Shown here piece by piece: positions 1-5,111 of a DNA stretch of 5,111 nt. The stretch covers positions 1 through 5,111 of the forward strand of contig CAMOZF010000159.1 of the NCBI GenBank assembly GCA_946630765.1, written 5' to 3'. Position 1 is the first letter of the stretch, and each line of letters opens with the position of its first letter. The position numbers were made by a program, and so were the translations under genes. The notes under the pieces are model-generated. The model saw only the letters and a program-made list of their open reading frames with translations, ran no database searches and had not been told where the DNA came from. Source of the DNA: an uncultured Lachnospiraceae bacterium (GTDB lineage Bacteria; Bacillota_A; Clostridia; Lachnospirales; Lachnospiraceae).

Positions 1-739
1 TGGTCATTTCGCGGCTCGTTTTGTTAAAATCCTCCTGCATCCGAAGCTCCGCGACCAGGGTCTTCGTGGTCTTCGCGCCGGTGATGCCCTCGTTGAAGCC
101 CGCGGTAATCTGCGAATTGATCTCGCGAACCCGGCGGTTCAGACGGATCAGATGCCGCTGGAAATAGATCGAGGCAAATGTCGCGAGAGGCACGATGATC
201 AGAACGAGAAGGCAAAGCTTCCAGTTCATCAGGAACATTGCAACAATAGAGCCGACGATATAGGTCAGGTTCCAGACGCCGTCCATCAGCGACCAGGACA
301 CCAGGCCGCCGATACGCCCGGTATCGGACATGACGCGCGAATGAATATAGCCGACACTGTTCTGGTTGTAATAGGAAAATGACAGGGTCTGCAGGTGGTT
401 GAAGCTCGCGCGCCGCATGTCCCGGCTGACGTACATTTCGATCTGTCCGCCCTGGTAGCCCGAGATCAGGTTCCCCGCCGTCTGCAGAAGCAGGATCAGC
501 AGGTACATCAGGATAAAGGGCAGCAGCGTGTCGAGCGTACCAAGCTCGATGAAATGGTTCAGCGCATATTTCTGGAACTGCGGGTTAATCGTGTCGATGA
601 TTCCGGCCATCAGGCACAGCGCCACCATGCTGAAGATGATGCGCCGGTTCGGCTTCAGGTACGGAAGCAGCTTGGGAATGCCGAAATACGGCAGCTTCAC
701 ATACTGCTGCTCTTCTTTATTGAAATTCATATCTGCCAT
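1..739 (-). CDS. ABC exporter half-transporter, second subunit (membrane domain only; 3' end outside window)
   Basis: This reading frame is open from the ATG at 739 to the left edge, giving the first 246 residues of a fused permease/ATPase. The ATP-binding domain lies outside the window. Hydrophobic spans near residues 33-52, 71-92, 155-171 and 175-194 fit the first four helices of a type IV (MsbA-like) exporter. The loop around residues 118-145 (SFSYYNQNSVGYIHSRVMSD) matches the intracellular coupling region of the family, usually F(Y/F)...tGel.sR...D. The start is supported by GGAGG (complement of 748-752) placed 8 bases upstream, inside the end of the preceding gene. Only 3 bases separate that gene's stop from this start, so the two are co-transcribed and probably translationally coupled. 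By family knowledge, adjacent half-transporters of this kind form a heterodimer. I infer this subunit carries the canonical catalytic Glu, because its partner lacks it. The substrate cannot be read from the sequence; drug or lipid export is the usual role. Confidence 0.9.
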   Translation of the reverse strand, partial: MADMNFNKEEQQYVKLPYFGIPKLLPYLKPNRRIIFSMVALCLMAGIIDTINPQFQKYALNHFIELGTLDTLLPFILMYLLILLLQTAGNLISGYQGGQIEMYVSRDMRRASFNHLQTLSFSYYNQNSVGYIHSRVMSDTGRIGGLVSWSLMDGVWNLTYIVGSIVAMFLMNWKLCLLVLIIVPLATFASIYFQRHLIRLNRRVREINSQITAGFNEGITGAKTTKTLVAELRMQEDFNKTSREMT

Positions 740-742
740 ATC

Positions 743-2578
743 TTATGCCTCCGTTTCCGAGAAACTCAGCTGAATATCGTAAATCTTCTGATACAGACCG
801 CCGCCGTTCTGAAGCTCCTGCGGCGTTCCTTCCTCGACAATCCGGCCCTTGTCCATGACAATGACCTTGTCGGCCTGCATCAGGGTCGTCACGCGGTGCG
901 AGATCAGGATCACCGTGGATTTTCCGAGGGATTCGTGAAGCTGGGCGCGGATCTTCGCGTCGGTTTCCGCGTCGACGGCCGACAGAGAGTCGTCAAAGAT
1001 CATGATCGGCGCCTTCTGCGTCAGCATCCGCGCGATCGCAGTCCGCTGCTTCTGGCCGCCGGAAAGCGTCACGCCGCGTTCGCCGACGATCGTGTCATAA
1101 CCGTTCTTGAAGTCGGTGATGGTTTCGTCCACACAGGCGATCTTCGCGGCCTTTCGGATCTCCTCGATCGGCATGCTGCGGTCCCGGATGCCGATATTTT
1201 CACCGACCGTTCTGGAGAAGAGGAAGGGCTCCTGAAGCACCATGCCGATGTTGTTTCTCAGGTCCTCGGCCTTCATATCCGCGATGTCCACGCCGCCGAC
1301 TGTGATCCTTCCGGAGCCCTCCGGAAGATTGTAGAGCCGGTTCAGAAGGAGCATCATCGTGGATTTTCCGGAGCCGGTGGAGCCGAGAATACCCAGCGTC
1401 TTCCCCGCTTCAATGCGCACATTGATATCGCTCAGGACCTCCTGGTCCTTCTCGTAGCCGAAATTCACATGCTCGAACACAATGTCCCCGTGCACGGCGC
1501 GGTCGGTTTCCTCGCGGGACACGGCATTTTCCTTGTCCTCCTCCAGCGGAGAATTCATGATATAACGGATACGGTCGATCGAAACGCCCGCCTTACTCAT
1601 CTCGGAAATCACGCGCCCGAGCTGTCTGACCGGCCAGATCAGCATGCCGTTATAGCTTAAAAAGGCGATGAATTCGCCGGCGGTCAGCTGGCCTTTCACG
1701 CAGAACACCGAGCCGAGCACCAGCATCAGCAGGATCTGAATGCCGCCGATGAAGTCCGACACCGACCAGAACCAGCTCATGAGCTTCATCAGGTTGACCC
1801 AGAGGCCGGTATAGTAAACATTCTGTTTCTCAAAACGCTTCCGCTCGAATTCCTCGCGGCCGAACGCGCGCACGACACGCACGCCGGTCAGGTTTTCCTG
1901 CGCGATCGTCGAAAGCACGCCCTCGTTTTCGTCACATTTTTCAAAGCCCGAGCCGATCTTGCCGTGGAAGACCACGGAATAAATGACGACCACCGGCACT
2001 GCAATCATCGCGATCAGCGTCAGCTTCACATTCATCGCCATCATGAAGCCGAGCGACATGACGACCATGATGATGATGCGGATGATCGAGATCATCTGGT
2101 CCGAAACAAAGGTTCTGACGCGCTCCGCATCCGAGGTGCAGCGCTGGATGATGTCGCCGGTCTTGTTCTCCTGATGCCAGGAGAAGGGCAGCTTCTCGAT
2201 ATGCGCGAAAAGATCCTCACGGATATTCTGCTGCAGGCGCTCGGCGGATATCGAGGCCGTAATGCCCCGAAGATAAATCACAAGCGCCAGCACCGCCGCA
2301 AGAACCGCAACGATAATGGCAATGATGTAGAGATGCTGCCGGAAATATTCCGAGCCGCCCATCCCGCTGAACCAGCGCACGATGAAGCCCGGCGCATTCA
2401 TTTCGGCGTCGCCGATCACGGAGTCCACGGTCTGGCGGATCACCTGCGGGATCAGCATTTCCAGCACCGTCACGAGAAAAGACGCGAGTATCGTATAGAC
2501 GAAAAAGCGCGTGCATCCCTTCAGAAAATGCCCGAGCATTCCGTATCTTGTATAGGTTTTCTGTTTCGTTTTCATCAT
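743..2578 (-). CDS. ABC exporter half-transporter, first subunit, with degenerate ATPase site
   Basis: A complete 611-residue fused membrane/ATPase protein of the MsbA/BmrC/TM287 type. Six hydrophobic spans lie near residues 24-46, 83-104, 161-183, 187-206, 268-292 and 301-321. The nucleotide-binding domain starts near 365: A-loop Tyr375, Walker A GSTGSGKST (399-407), Q-loop Gln449, signature LSGGQKQR (505-512), Walker B IMIFDD (525-530), D-loop SAVD (533-536), H-loop His561. The residue after the Walker B Asp is Asp530, where the catalytic Glu normally sits. This substitution is known from the degenerate half of heterodimeric exporters such as BmrC and TM287, and it fits the adjacent second half-transporter. 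Two in-frame ATGs begin the gene (2578 and 2575). AGGAG (complement of 2583-2587) is 4 bases from the first and 7 from the second, so initiation at 2575 may dominate. The gene follows a leader with an intrinsic terminator, suggesting attenuation control. The transported compound is unknown; multidrug export is the likeliest role. Confidence 0.95.
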   Translation of the reverse strand: MMKTKQKTYTRYGMLGHFLKGCTRFFVYTILASFLVTVLEMLIPQVIRQTVDSVIGDAEMNAPGFIVRWFSGMGGSEYFRQHLYIIAIIVAVLAAVLALVIYLRGITASISAERLQQNIREDLFAHIEKLPFSWHQENKTGDIIQRCTSDAERVRTFVSDQMISIIRIIIMVVMSLGFMMAMNVKLTLIAMIAVPVVVIYSVVFHGKIGSGFEKCDENEGVLSTIAQENLTGVRVVRAFGREEFERKRFEKQNVYYTGLWVNLMKLMSWFWSVSDFIGGIQILLMLVLGSVFCVKGQLTAGEFIAFLSYNGMLIWPVRQLGRVISEMSKAGVSIDRIRYIMNSPLEEDKENAVSREETDRAVHGDIVFEHVNFGYEKDQEVLSDINVRIEAGKTLGILGSTGSGKSTMMLLLNRLYNLPEGSGRITVGGVDIADMKAEDLRNNIGMVLQEPFLFSRTVGENIGIRDRSMPIEEIRKAAKIACVDETITDFKNGYDTIVGERGVTLSGGQKQRTAIARMLTQKAPIMIFDDSLSAVDAETDAKIRAQLHESLGKSTVILISHRVTTLMQADKVIVMDKGRIVEEGTPQELQNGGGLYQKIYDIQLSFSETEA

Positions 2579-2630
2579 CCGTCTCCTGTAAATTCAAAAG
2601 ATCGCAGCGCTTCCGTCTGTCTGAAAAAAA

Positions 2631-2657
2631 GCCCCATGCCTGAAGATCGCATGGGGC
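2631..2657 (-). terminator. Intrinsic terminator in the exporter leader (likely attenuator)
   Basis: Read on the minus strand, a perfect 9-bp stem (GCCCCATGC paired with GCATGGGGC) closes a 9-nt loop and is followed at once by seven T (complement of 2624-2630). This is a textbook Rho-independent terminator for leftward transcription. It lies only about 50 bases before the first exporter gene and about 180 bases after the promoter at 2844-2872, with no large gene between them. I therefore infer an attenuator that must be bypassed for exporter expression. A plain terminator for the thioesterase transcript is the alternative, but then the exporter would need a promoter within the 50 bases after it, and I see none. 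Confidence 0.9.
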
Positions 2658-2692
2658 GCTTTATATTCAAGATATCCTGTATGAAATAAGAA

Positions 2693-2749
2693 TCAGGACA
2701 GCATCCACGGATCATGTATTCCATGCGCCATGGACGGGCCAGGGCACAT
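2693..2749 (-). CDS. Leader peptide ORF 2 (18 aa, MCPGPSMAHGIHDPWMLS)
   Basis: A short ORF in the exporter leader, running from ATG at 2749 to TGA at 2695-2693. Its start overlaps the stop of the preceding 13-codon ORF by one base (TGATG), the classic arrangement for translational coupling. It has only a weak ribosome site of its own. The peptide is rich in Pro, Met, His and Gly and includes Cys2 and Trp15, which is unusual for chance read-through. Codons 6-10 form a 6-bp hairpin (complement of 2720-2734), and part of that hairpin (CGCATGG) is complementary to the 5' arm of the downstream terminator. I infer a regulatory leader peptide whose translation sets the fold of the leader RNA. I do not recognise a named family. 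The ORF could be fortuitous, since it is very short. Confidence 0.5.
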   Translation of the reverse strand: MCPGPSMAHGIHDPWMLS

Positions 2750-2790
2750 CAGATTGAATATTCTCTTGTCGTGCCTACCCTTTTCAACAT
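2749..2790 (-). CDS. Leader peptide ORF 1 (13 aa, MLKRVGTTREYSI)
   Basis: This tiny ORF has the best ribosome binding site in the leader: AAAGGAG on the minus strand, with AGGAG at the complement of 2802-2806. The 11-base spacing to ATG is slightly long but usable. It begins about 47 bases after the predicted transcription start. Its TGA overlaps the ATG of the next tiny ORF. Codons 11-13 contain ATATTCAA, which is perfectly complementary to TTGAATAT just before the terminator. A ribosome on the end of this ORF would therefore block that long-range helix. The peptide sequence resembles nothing I recognise. The function is inferred only from position, ribosome site and coupling. Confidence 0.45.
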   Translation of the reverse strand: MLKRVGTTREYSI

Positions 2791-2843
2791 GTCCCTTATA
2801 TCTCCTTTCACAGAAGTCTGCGGCTTTGCCGCACACGCTACTG

Positions 2844-2872
2844 ACTTTAACACAGAATCCCCGGAAAGTCAA
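2844..2872 (-). promoter_or_regulatory. Sigma-A-type promoter for the exporter leader
   Basis: On the minus strand, TTGACT (complement of 2867-2872, 5 of 6 to consensus) and TAAAGT (2844-2849, 4 of 6) are separated by exactly 17 bases. A TGn extended -10 motif immediately precedes the -10 box. The predicted transcription start is near 2837. The promoter begins 8 bases past the stop codon of the 4Fe-4S fragment, so the exporter operon has its own transcription unit. It is the only clear promoter in the window. Confidence 0.75.
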
Positions 2873-2879
2873 GCGATTC

Positions 2880-3006
2880 TTATGCTTCGCCGATGGTTGC
2901 GCACTCCCGGAGAAGCTCGATGATCGGCAGATGCTGCGGGCACGCGCCCTCGCACTGGCCGCAGCCGATACAGTCACGGTTTCCTGACCCCGAAGGATTT
3001 GCAGCT
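2880..3006 (-). pseudogene. 4Fe-4S C-terminal remnant of an aldo/keto reductase
   Basis: Directly after the thioesterase stop, a different frame encodes about 42 residues ending at TAA 2880-2882. They contain CIGCGQCEGACPQHLPIIEL, a CxxCxxCxxxCP iron-sulfur motif. The motif and the following PIIELL run closely resemble the C-terminal tail found on a clostridial class of aldo/keto reductases. No ATG, GTG or TTG in this frame lies between the thioesterase stop and the motif. Upstream, the frame is only the shadow of the thioesterase. I infer the tail of a gene whose body was deleted. Two alternatives remain: a one-base error or frameshift in the A-rich stretch at the thioesterase end (deleting one A would fuse the two frames), or a chance domain-like run, which the four spaced Cys make unlikely. 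Confidence 0.55.
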
Positions 3007-3450
3007 TCATTTTCTTTTCCGGATTTCCTTCCGAAGAACAGCGGCTTCGTATTCGGCCTTCTCCTCCTCGGTCTCCGGGACAAACTGGGGCACCTGCTTC
3101 GGCCGGCCTTCGTCATCGATCGCGACGAACACCAGATAGGCAACATTGATCGCGCTGTGCGTCCCGTCGAGCTGTTCGACGTAGCTGTCCACGCGCACCT
3201 CCAGAGAGGTATGCCCGGTCCAGGTCACCCTAGCCTCCTGCACAACCGTGTCATTCAGGTAGGCCGGCGCAATAAAATTCAGATTGTCGATCCGCGCGGT
3301 CGTCACCGCGCTGTTCGTGAACCGCCGGGCAGCGACGGCCCCGATCACGTCGATCCAGGCCATCAGCTGGCCGCCGAAAAGCCTCGGATTTTTGTAGCCG
3401 TTGCAATGCTGCGGCATCACGATCTGCACCGTCGTCGATACTTCCTGCAT
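3007..3450 (-). CDS. Acyl-CoA thioesterase, hotdog fold (YkhA/YciA/ACOT-like)
   Basis: A 147-residue protein expected to hydrolyse acyl-CoA to free acid and CoA in the cytoplasm. Residues 24-34 (LFGGQLMAWID) match the hallmark of the family, where the hotdog helix carries the conserved acidic residue, here Asp34. The segment WTGHTSLEVRV (about 76-86) fits the central strand region, and the charged Glu/Lys-rich tail from about 125 is typical of this group. Length is normal for single-hotdog members, which assemble as trimers of dimers. The start ATG at 3450 has AGGAG (complement of 3457-3461) with a 6-base spacer. The stop is followed by a start-less 4Fe-4S fragment in another frame. The gene lies downstream of proC but is separated by about 235 bases with two inverted repeats, so co-transcription is uncertain and no promoter was seen. 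The preferred acyl chain cannot be predicted. Confidence 0.9.
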   Translation of the reverse strand: MQEVSTTVQIVMPQHCNGYKNPRLFGGQLMAWIDVIGAVAARRFTNSAVTTARIDNLNFIAPAYLNDTVVQEARVTWTGHTSLEVRVDSYVEQLDGTHSAINVAYLVFVAIDDEGRPKQVPQFVPETEEEKAEYEAAVLRKEIRKRK

Positions 3451-3481
3451 TTTTCTCTCCTTTGTGAAACTCGCCTGCGGG

Positions 3482-3532
3482 ATGATGATCCTTCTTCGGA
3501 GACACGGGAAGTCTCCTCTGAAGGATCATCAT
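3482..3532. repeat. Inverted repeat upstream of the thioesterase
   Basis: A 13-base arm (ATGATGATCCTTC, 3482-3494) pairs perfectly with 3520-3532. After a 3x3 internal mismatch, a further 6 bases (GGAGAC 3498-3503 with GTCTCC 3511-3516) close a 7-base loop. There is no T-run on either strand, so a standard intrinsic terminator is not supported. The hairpin would sit in the 5' untranslated region of the thioesterase, ending about 20 bases before its ribosome site. Possible roles are RNA processing or stability, a cis-regulatory stem, or a repeat of mobile origin. Confidence 0.75.
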
Positions 3533-3591
3533 TACCCTCGGCTCGGGCTCCGACCGCACGCCCTCGCCAGGGATGACATGCATGGAGCGTA

Positions 3592-3670
3592 CTGGCAGCT
3601 CAGGACATCAGTGCCTCAAGGGGACGCCTGGAACGTTGTCCCCGGAGGCACTGATGTTCTGAGCGTCCGG
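3592..3670. repeat. Long near-perfect palindrome downstream of proC
   Basis: Arms of 20 bases (3598-3617 and 3645-3664) match with a single mismatch, which is G-U pairable in one transcript orientation. Inside, after a 2x1 bulge, GGGGAC (3620-3625) pairs with GTCCCC (3638-3643) around a 12-base loop. Outside, CTGG (3592-3595) can pair with CCGG (3667-3670). It starts about 15 bases past the proC stop in the direction of transcription. It lacks a T-run, so it is not a canonical terminator, though so strong a stem could still protect or end the proC transcript. Its GC-rich nested layout resembles extragenic palindromic (REP-like or miniature element) repeats. No target duplication was identified. 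Confidence 0.8.
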
Positions 3671-3685
3671 GGTGTGCCCGCCGCG

Positions 3686-4495
3686 TTATTTCCCTAATTC
3701 CAAAGTTTTCTCGTAGGCGGCGATGACGGCGTCCATGACGGCGCCGCGGAAGCCGTCTTCCTCGAGCACGCGCACGCCCTGAATCGTCGAGCCGCCGGGC
3801 GAGCAGACCTGGTCCTTGATGATGCCGGGATGTACGTGGTTCTTCATCTGAAGCACACCGGTTCCGATCAGGGTCTGAACCGCGAGCCTGGCCGCTGTCA
3901 GCCGCGGAAGGCCGACCGCCACACCGCCGTCCGCCAGGGCTTCGATGAACAGTGCCGCAAAGGCCGGTCCGCAGCCGGAAACCGCGGAGCCCGCATCAAT
4001 CAGGCGCTCCTCGATCGGCATCAGCTCTCCGGCCTGCGAAAGGATGCGAAGAAGGTCGTTGAAATCTTCGTCCGAAACAAGTTCGTCCCGGGAAAGCATG
4101 ATGATGCCCTCGCCGACGGACACGGGAACATTCGGCATGATGCGGACGACCGGAAAATCATCTCCGGCAAGGGCCTTGATCTGCGCGATCGAGACGCCGG
4201 CCGCCATGCTCACAAGAACCGGCGGTTCGGCAGCCCGCTTATGAAGCGCCGACGAAAGCTCCTCGAAAAGCCCCGAAAGCATATGCGGCTTGACGCCGAT
4301 AAAGATGAAATCGGATCTTCTCACGAGCGCGTCCTTCTCGACGACATGCGCGCCGGGGATGCCGTGCGAGATCCGAAGCGCCGCTGTTTTATCCTTGTCG
4401 CACAGAAGGATCTGATCGCCTTCCTCGCCCTTTCCGGCCGCAATGGCCAGTGCGCCGCCCATATTGCCGGTACCGATGAAACCAATCGTTGCCAT
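3686..4495 (-). CDS. proC: Pyrroline-5-carboxylate reductase
   Basis: A complete 269-residue enzyme of usual family length. It reduces pyrroline-5-carboxylate to L-proline with NAD(P)H in the cytoplasm, the last step of proline synthesis. The N-terminal Rossmann fold begins with GFIGTGNMGGAL (5-16), the dinucleotide-binding glycine motif. GVKP (67-70) and RIMPN (118-122) are standard family motifs. The C-terminal helical dimerisation domain contains SGCGPAF (173-179) and the family signature around VCSPGGSTIQGVRVLEE (230-246), whose Ser/Thr residues bind substrate. The ATG at 4495 has GGAGG (complement of 4503-4507) with a 7-base spacer. The gene begins 52 bases after the proA stop with no terminator or promoter visible between, so the two most likely form one operon. 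A strong palindrome lies just past its stop. No truncation or missing key residue is seen. Confidence 0.97.
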   Translation of the reverse strand: MATIGFIGTGNMGGALAIAAGKGEEGDQILLCDKDKTAALRISHGIPGAHVVEKDALVRRSDFIFIGVKPHMLSGLFEELSSALHKRAAEPPVLVSMAAGVSIAQIKALAGDDFPVVRIMPNVPVSVGEGIIMLSRDELVSDEDFNDLLRILSQAGELMPIEERLIDAGSAVSGCGPAFAALFIEALADGGVAVGLPRLTAARLAVQTLIGTGVLQMKNHVHPGIIKDQVCSPGGSTIQGVRVLEEDGFRGAVMDAVIAAYEKTLELGK

Positions 4496-4547
4496 ATCCT
4501 TTCCTCCCTTTTTCAGCTTTTACTTCTCAATGTTTTCCTGTAAATAT

Positions 4548-5111
4548 TCAGCGAACCTGGCCTTCACCGTAGACCAGATACTTCGTGCTTGTCAGCGCCG
4601 GCAGTCCCACGGGGCCCCGGACGTGCAGCTTCTGTGTGGAAATGCCGATCTCCGCGCCCATGCCGAATTCTCCGCCGTCCGTAAATCTCGTCGAAGCATT
4701 GACATAGACCGTCGCCGCGTCCACACCGTTCAGGAACTTTTCCGCCGAAGCGGCATCCTCTGTGACGATGCATTCGGAGTGCATCGTGCCGTGCAGACGG
4801 ATGAATTCCATGGCCTCCTCGACAGAGCCCACGGTTTTGACCGCCAGAATATAGTCGCCGAATTCGCTGTCCCAGTCCTCTTCCGAGGCTTCGCGAATCT
4901 CTCCGGGATAGGCCGGGACAACACTTCCGTCCTCCTGAAGCCCTGAAAGTACCTGATAGGCCTCCGTATCCGCCCGAAGTTCCACACGCTTCTCCGAAAG
5001 CAGCGGAAGCGCCTCACAAAGGAAATCGCGAAGCACCGCGCGGTGGATCAGCACACATTCGGCCGCGTTGCAGACGGACGGCCGCGAACATTTCGCGTTT
5101 TCGAGGATCTT
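4548..5111 (-). CDS. proA: Gamma-glutamyl phosphate reductase, C-terminal part (5' end outside window)
   Basis: The frame is open from the right edge to TGA at 4548-4550, giving the last 187 residues of an enzyme of about 415. It reduces gamma-glutamyl phosphate to glutamate semialdehyde with NADPH in proline synthesis. The visible part starts KILENAKCSRPSVCNAAE. The Cys of SVCNAAE (codon at 5070-5072) matches the catalytic cysteine of this aldehyde-dehydrogenase-like family. Near the C-terminus the family signature VYVNASTRFTDGGEFGMGAE is intact, followed by GISTQKLHVRGPVGL. A GTG at 5054 is not the start, because the conserved sequence continues upstream of it to the edge. proC follows 52 bases downstream. 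proB, the kinase that normally partners proA, would be expected further right, but this cannot be seen. Confidence 0.97.
   Translation of the reverse strand, partial: KILENAKCSRPSVCNAAECVLIHRAVLRDFLCEALPLLSEKRVELRADTEAYQVLSGLQEDGSVVPAYPGEIREASEEDWDSEFGDYILAVKTVGSVEEAMEFIRLHGTMHSECIVTEDAASAEKFLNGVDAATVYVNASTRFTDGGEFGMGAEIGISTQKLHVRGPVGLPALTSTKYLVYGEGQVR

Larger units (their letters stand above)
2631..2837 (-). promoter_or_regulatory. Structured leader RNA of the ABC exporter operon (putative attenuation system)
   Basis: The leader runs from the predicted start near 2837 to the terminator. In order on the minus strand it holds: a 5-bp hairpin GCGGC-AAA-GCCGC (complement of 2820-2832); tiny ORF 1 and tiny ORF 2; a hairpin TCCATG-GCG-CATGGA inside ORF 2 (2720-2734); a 7-bp stem with one G-U pair directly after ORF 2, TGTCCTG with CAGGATA; and the 3' side of an 8-bp long-range helix (2754-2761 with 2663-2670) abutting the terminator. 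A segment of ORF 2 (2721-2727) is complementary over 7 bases to the terminator's 5' arm and loop edge (2648-2654), a possible antiterminator. All pairings were read by eye and not folded. Control of an exporter by a leader ORF plus terminator is known from B. subtilis bmrBCD. A ligand-binding riboswitch is a less favoured alternative. Confidence 0.6.

Noticed and set aside
395..1660. 421-codon open frame on the plus strand
   Set aside because: It lies wholly antisense to the two ABC exporter genes and shows His/Asp/Arg-rich composition with no domain. It is a shadow caused by GC-rich codon use.
1964..2689. 241-codon open frame on the plus strand
   Set aside because: It is antisense to the first exporter gene and its leader, is low in complexity (His/Asp/Arg), and has no recognisable motif.
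2820..2832. GCGGC-TTT-GCCGC hairpin as a terminator for the thioesterase transcript
   Set aside because: It has only 5 bp and no U-run on the minus strand. It lies at the predicted 5' end of the exporter leader and is better read as a leader hairpin.
2693..3010. 105-codon minus-strand frame as one gene starting at 3010
   Set aside because: Its first part is an Ala/Arg/Ser-rich shadow of the 4Fe-4S frame and it runs across the promoter. Only the last 18 codons, with their own coupled ATG, are kept as a leader ORF.
2893..3576. 227-codon open frame on the plus strand
   Set aside because: It is antisense to the well-supported thioesterase and crosses the inverted repeat. It has no family features.
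3529..3597. Short CCCTCG direct repeats and a CCCT/AGGG mini-stem between the two large hairpins
   Set aside because: They are too short in GC-rich DNA to exceed chance, and no regular spacing suggests an array.
3401..3697. 98-codon plus-strand frame across the two inverted repeats
   Set aside because: It overlaps the thioesterase start antisense, has no ribosome site, and reads through palindromic DNA without protein-like features.
3830..4543. 237-codon open frame on the plus strand
   Set aside because: It is antisense to proC, which has full family motifs and a good ribosome site.

Overview
The window looks like a chromosomal segment of a moderately GC-rich Firmicute, probably a gut-type Clostridia (Lachnospirales/Oscillospirales-like). 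This is inferred from strong AGGAG-type ribosome binding sites, a sigma-A-type promoter, the proA-proC pair and a Bacillus/Clostridia-style heterodimeric ABC exporter; no marker gene fixes the taxon. Every gene I can support lies on the minus strand, so transcription runs from right (5111) to left (1).

Right part (5111-3686): the 3' portion of proA (gamma-glutamyl phosphate reductase), followed 52 bases later by complete proC (pyrroline-5-carboxylate reductase). These are the last two enzymes of glutamate-to-proline synthesis. An intergenic stretch of about 225 bases with two strong inverted repeats (3592-3670 and 3482-3532) separates proC from a hotdog-fold acyl-CoA thioesterase (3450-3007). 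Directly behind the thioesterase is a start-less 4Fe-4S-binding fragment (about 2994-2880) that looks like the C-terminal tail of a lost aldo/keto reductase.

Left part (2880-1): a well-formed promoter (2872-2844) begins a leader of about 260 nt ahead of two tandem half-size ABC exporter genes. The first is complete (611 aa, with Asp in place of the catalytic Glu). The second is cut by the window edge after 246 residues. The two genes are 3 bases apart and should form a heterodimeric exporter of the BmrCD/TM287-288 type.

The leader is the most interesting part. It contains a 5' hairpin, two tiny ORFs of 13 and 18 codons joined by an overlapping TGATG, a possible 8-bp long-range helix, a possible antiterminator segment inside the second tiny ORF, and a textbook intrinsic terminator (9-bp stem plus seven U) that ends about 50 bases before the exporter start. 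This layout matches ribosome-mediated transcription attenuation, as known for B. subtilis bmrBCD, but the tiny peptides are not ones I can assign to a described family.
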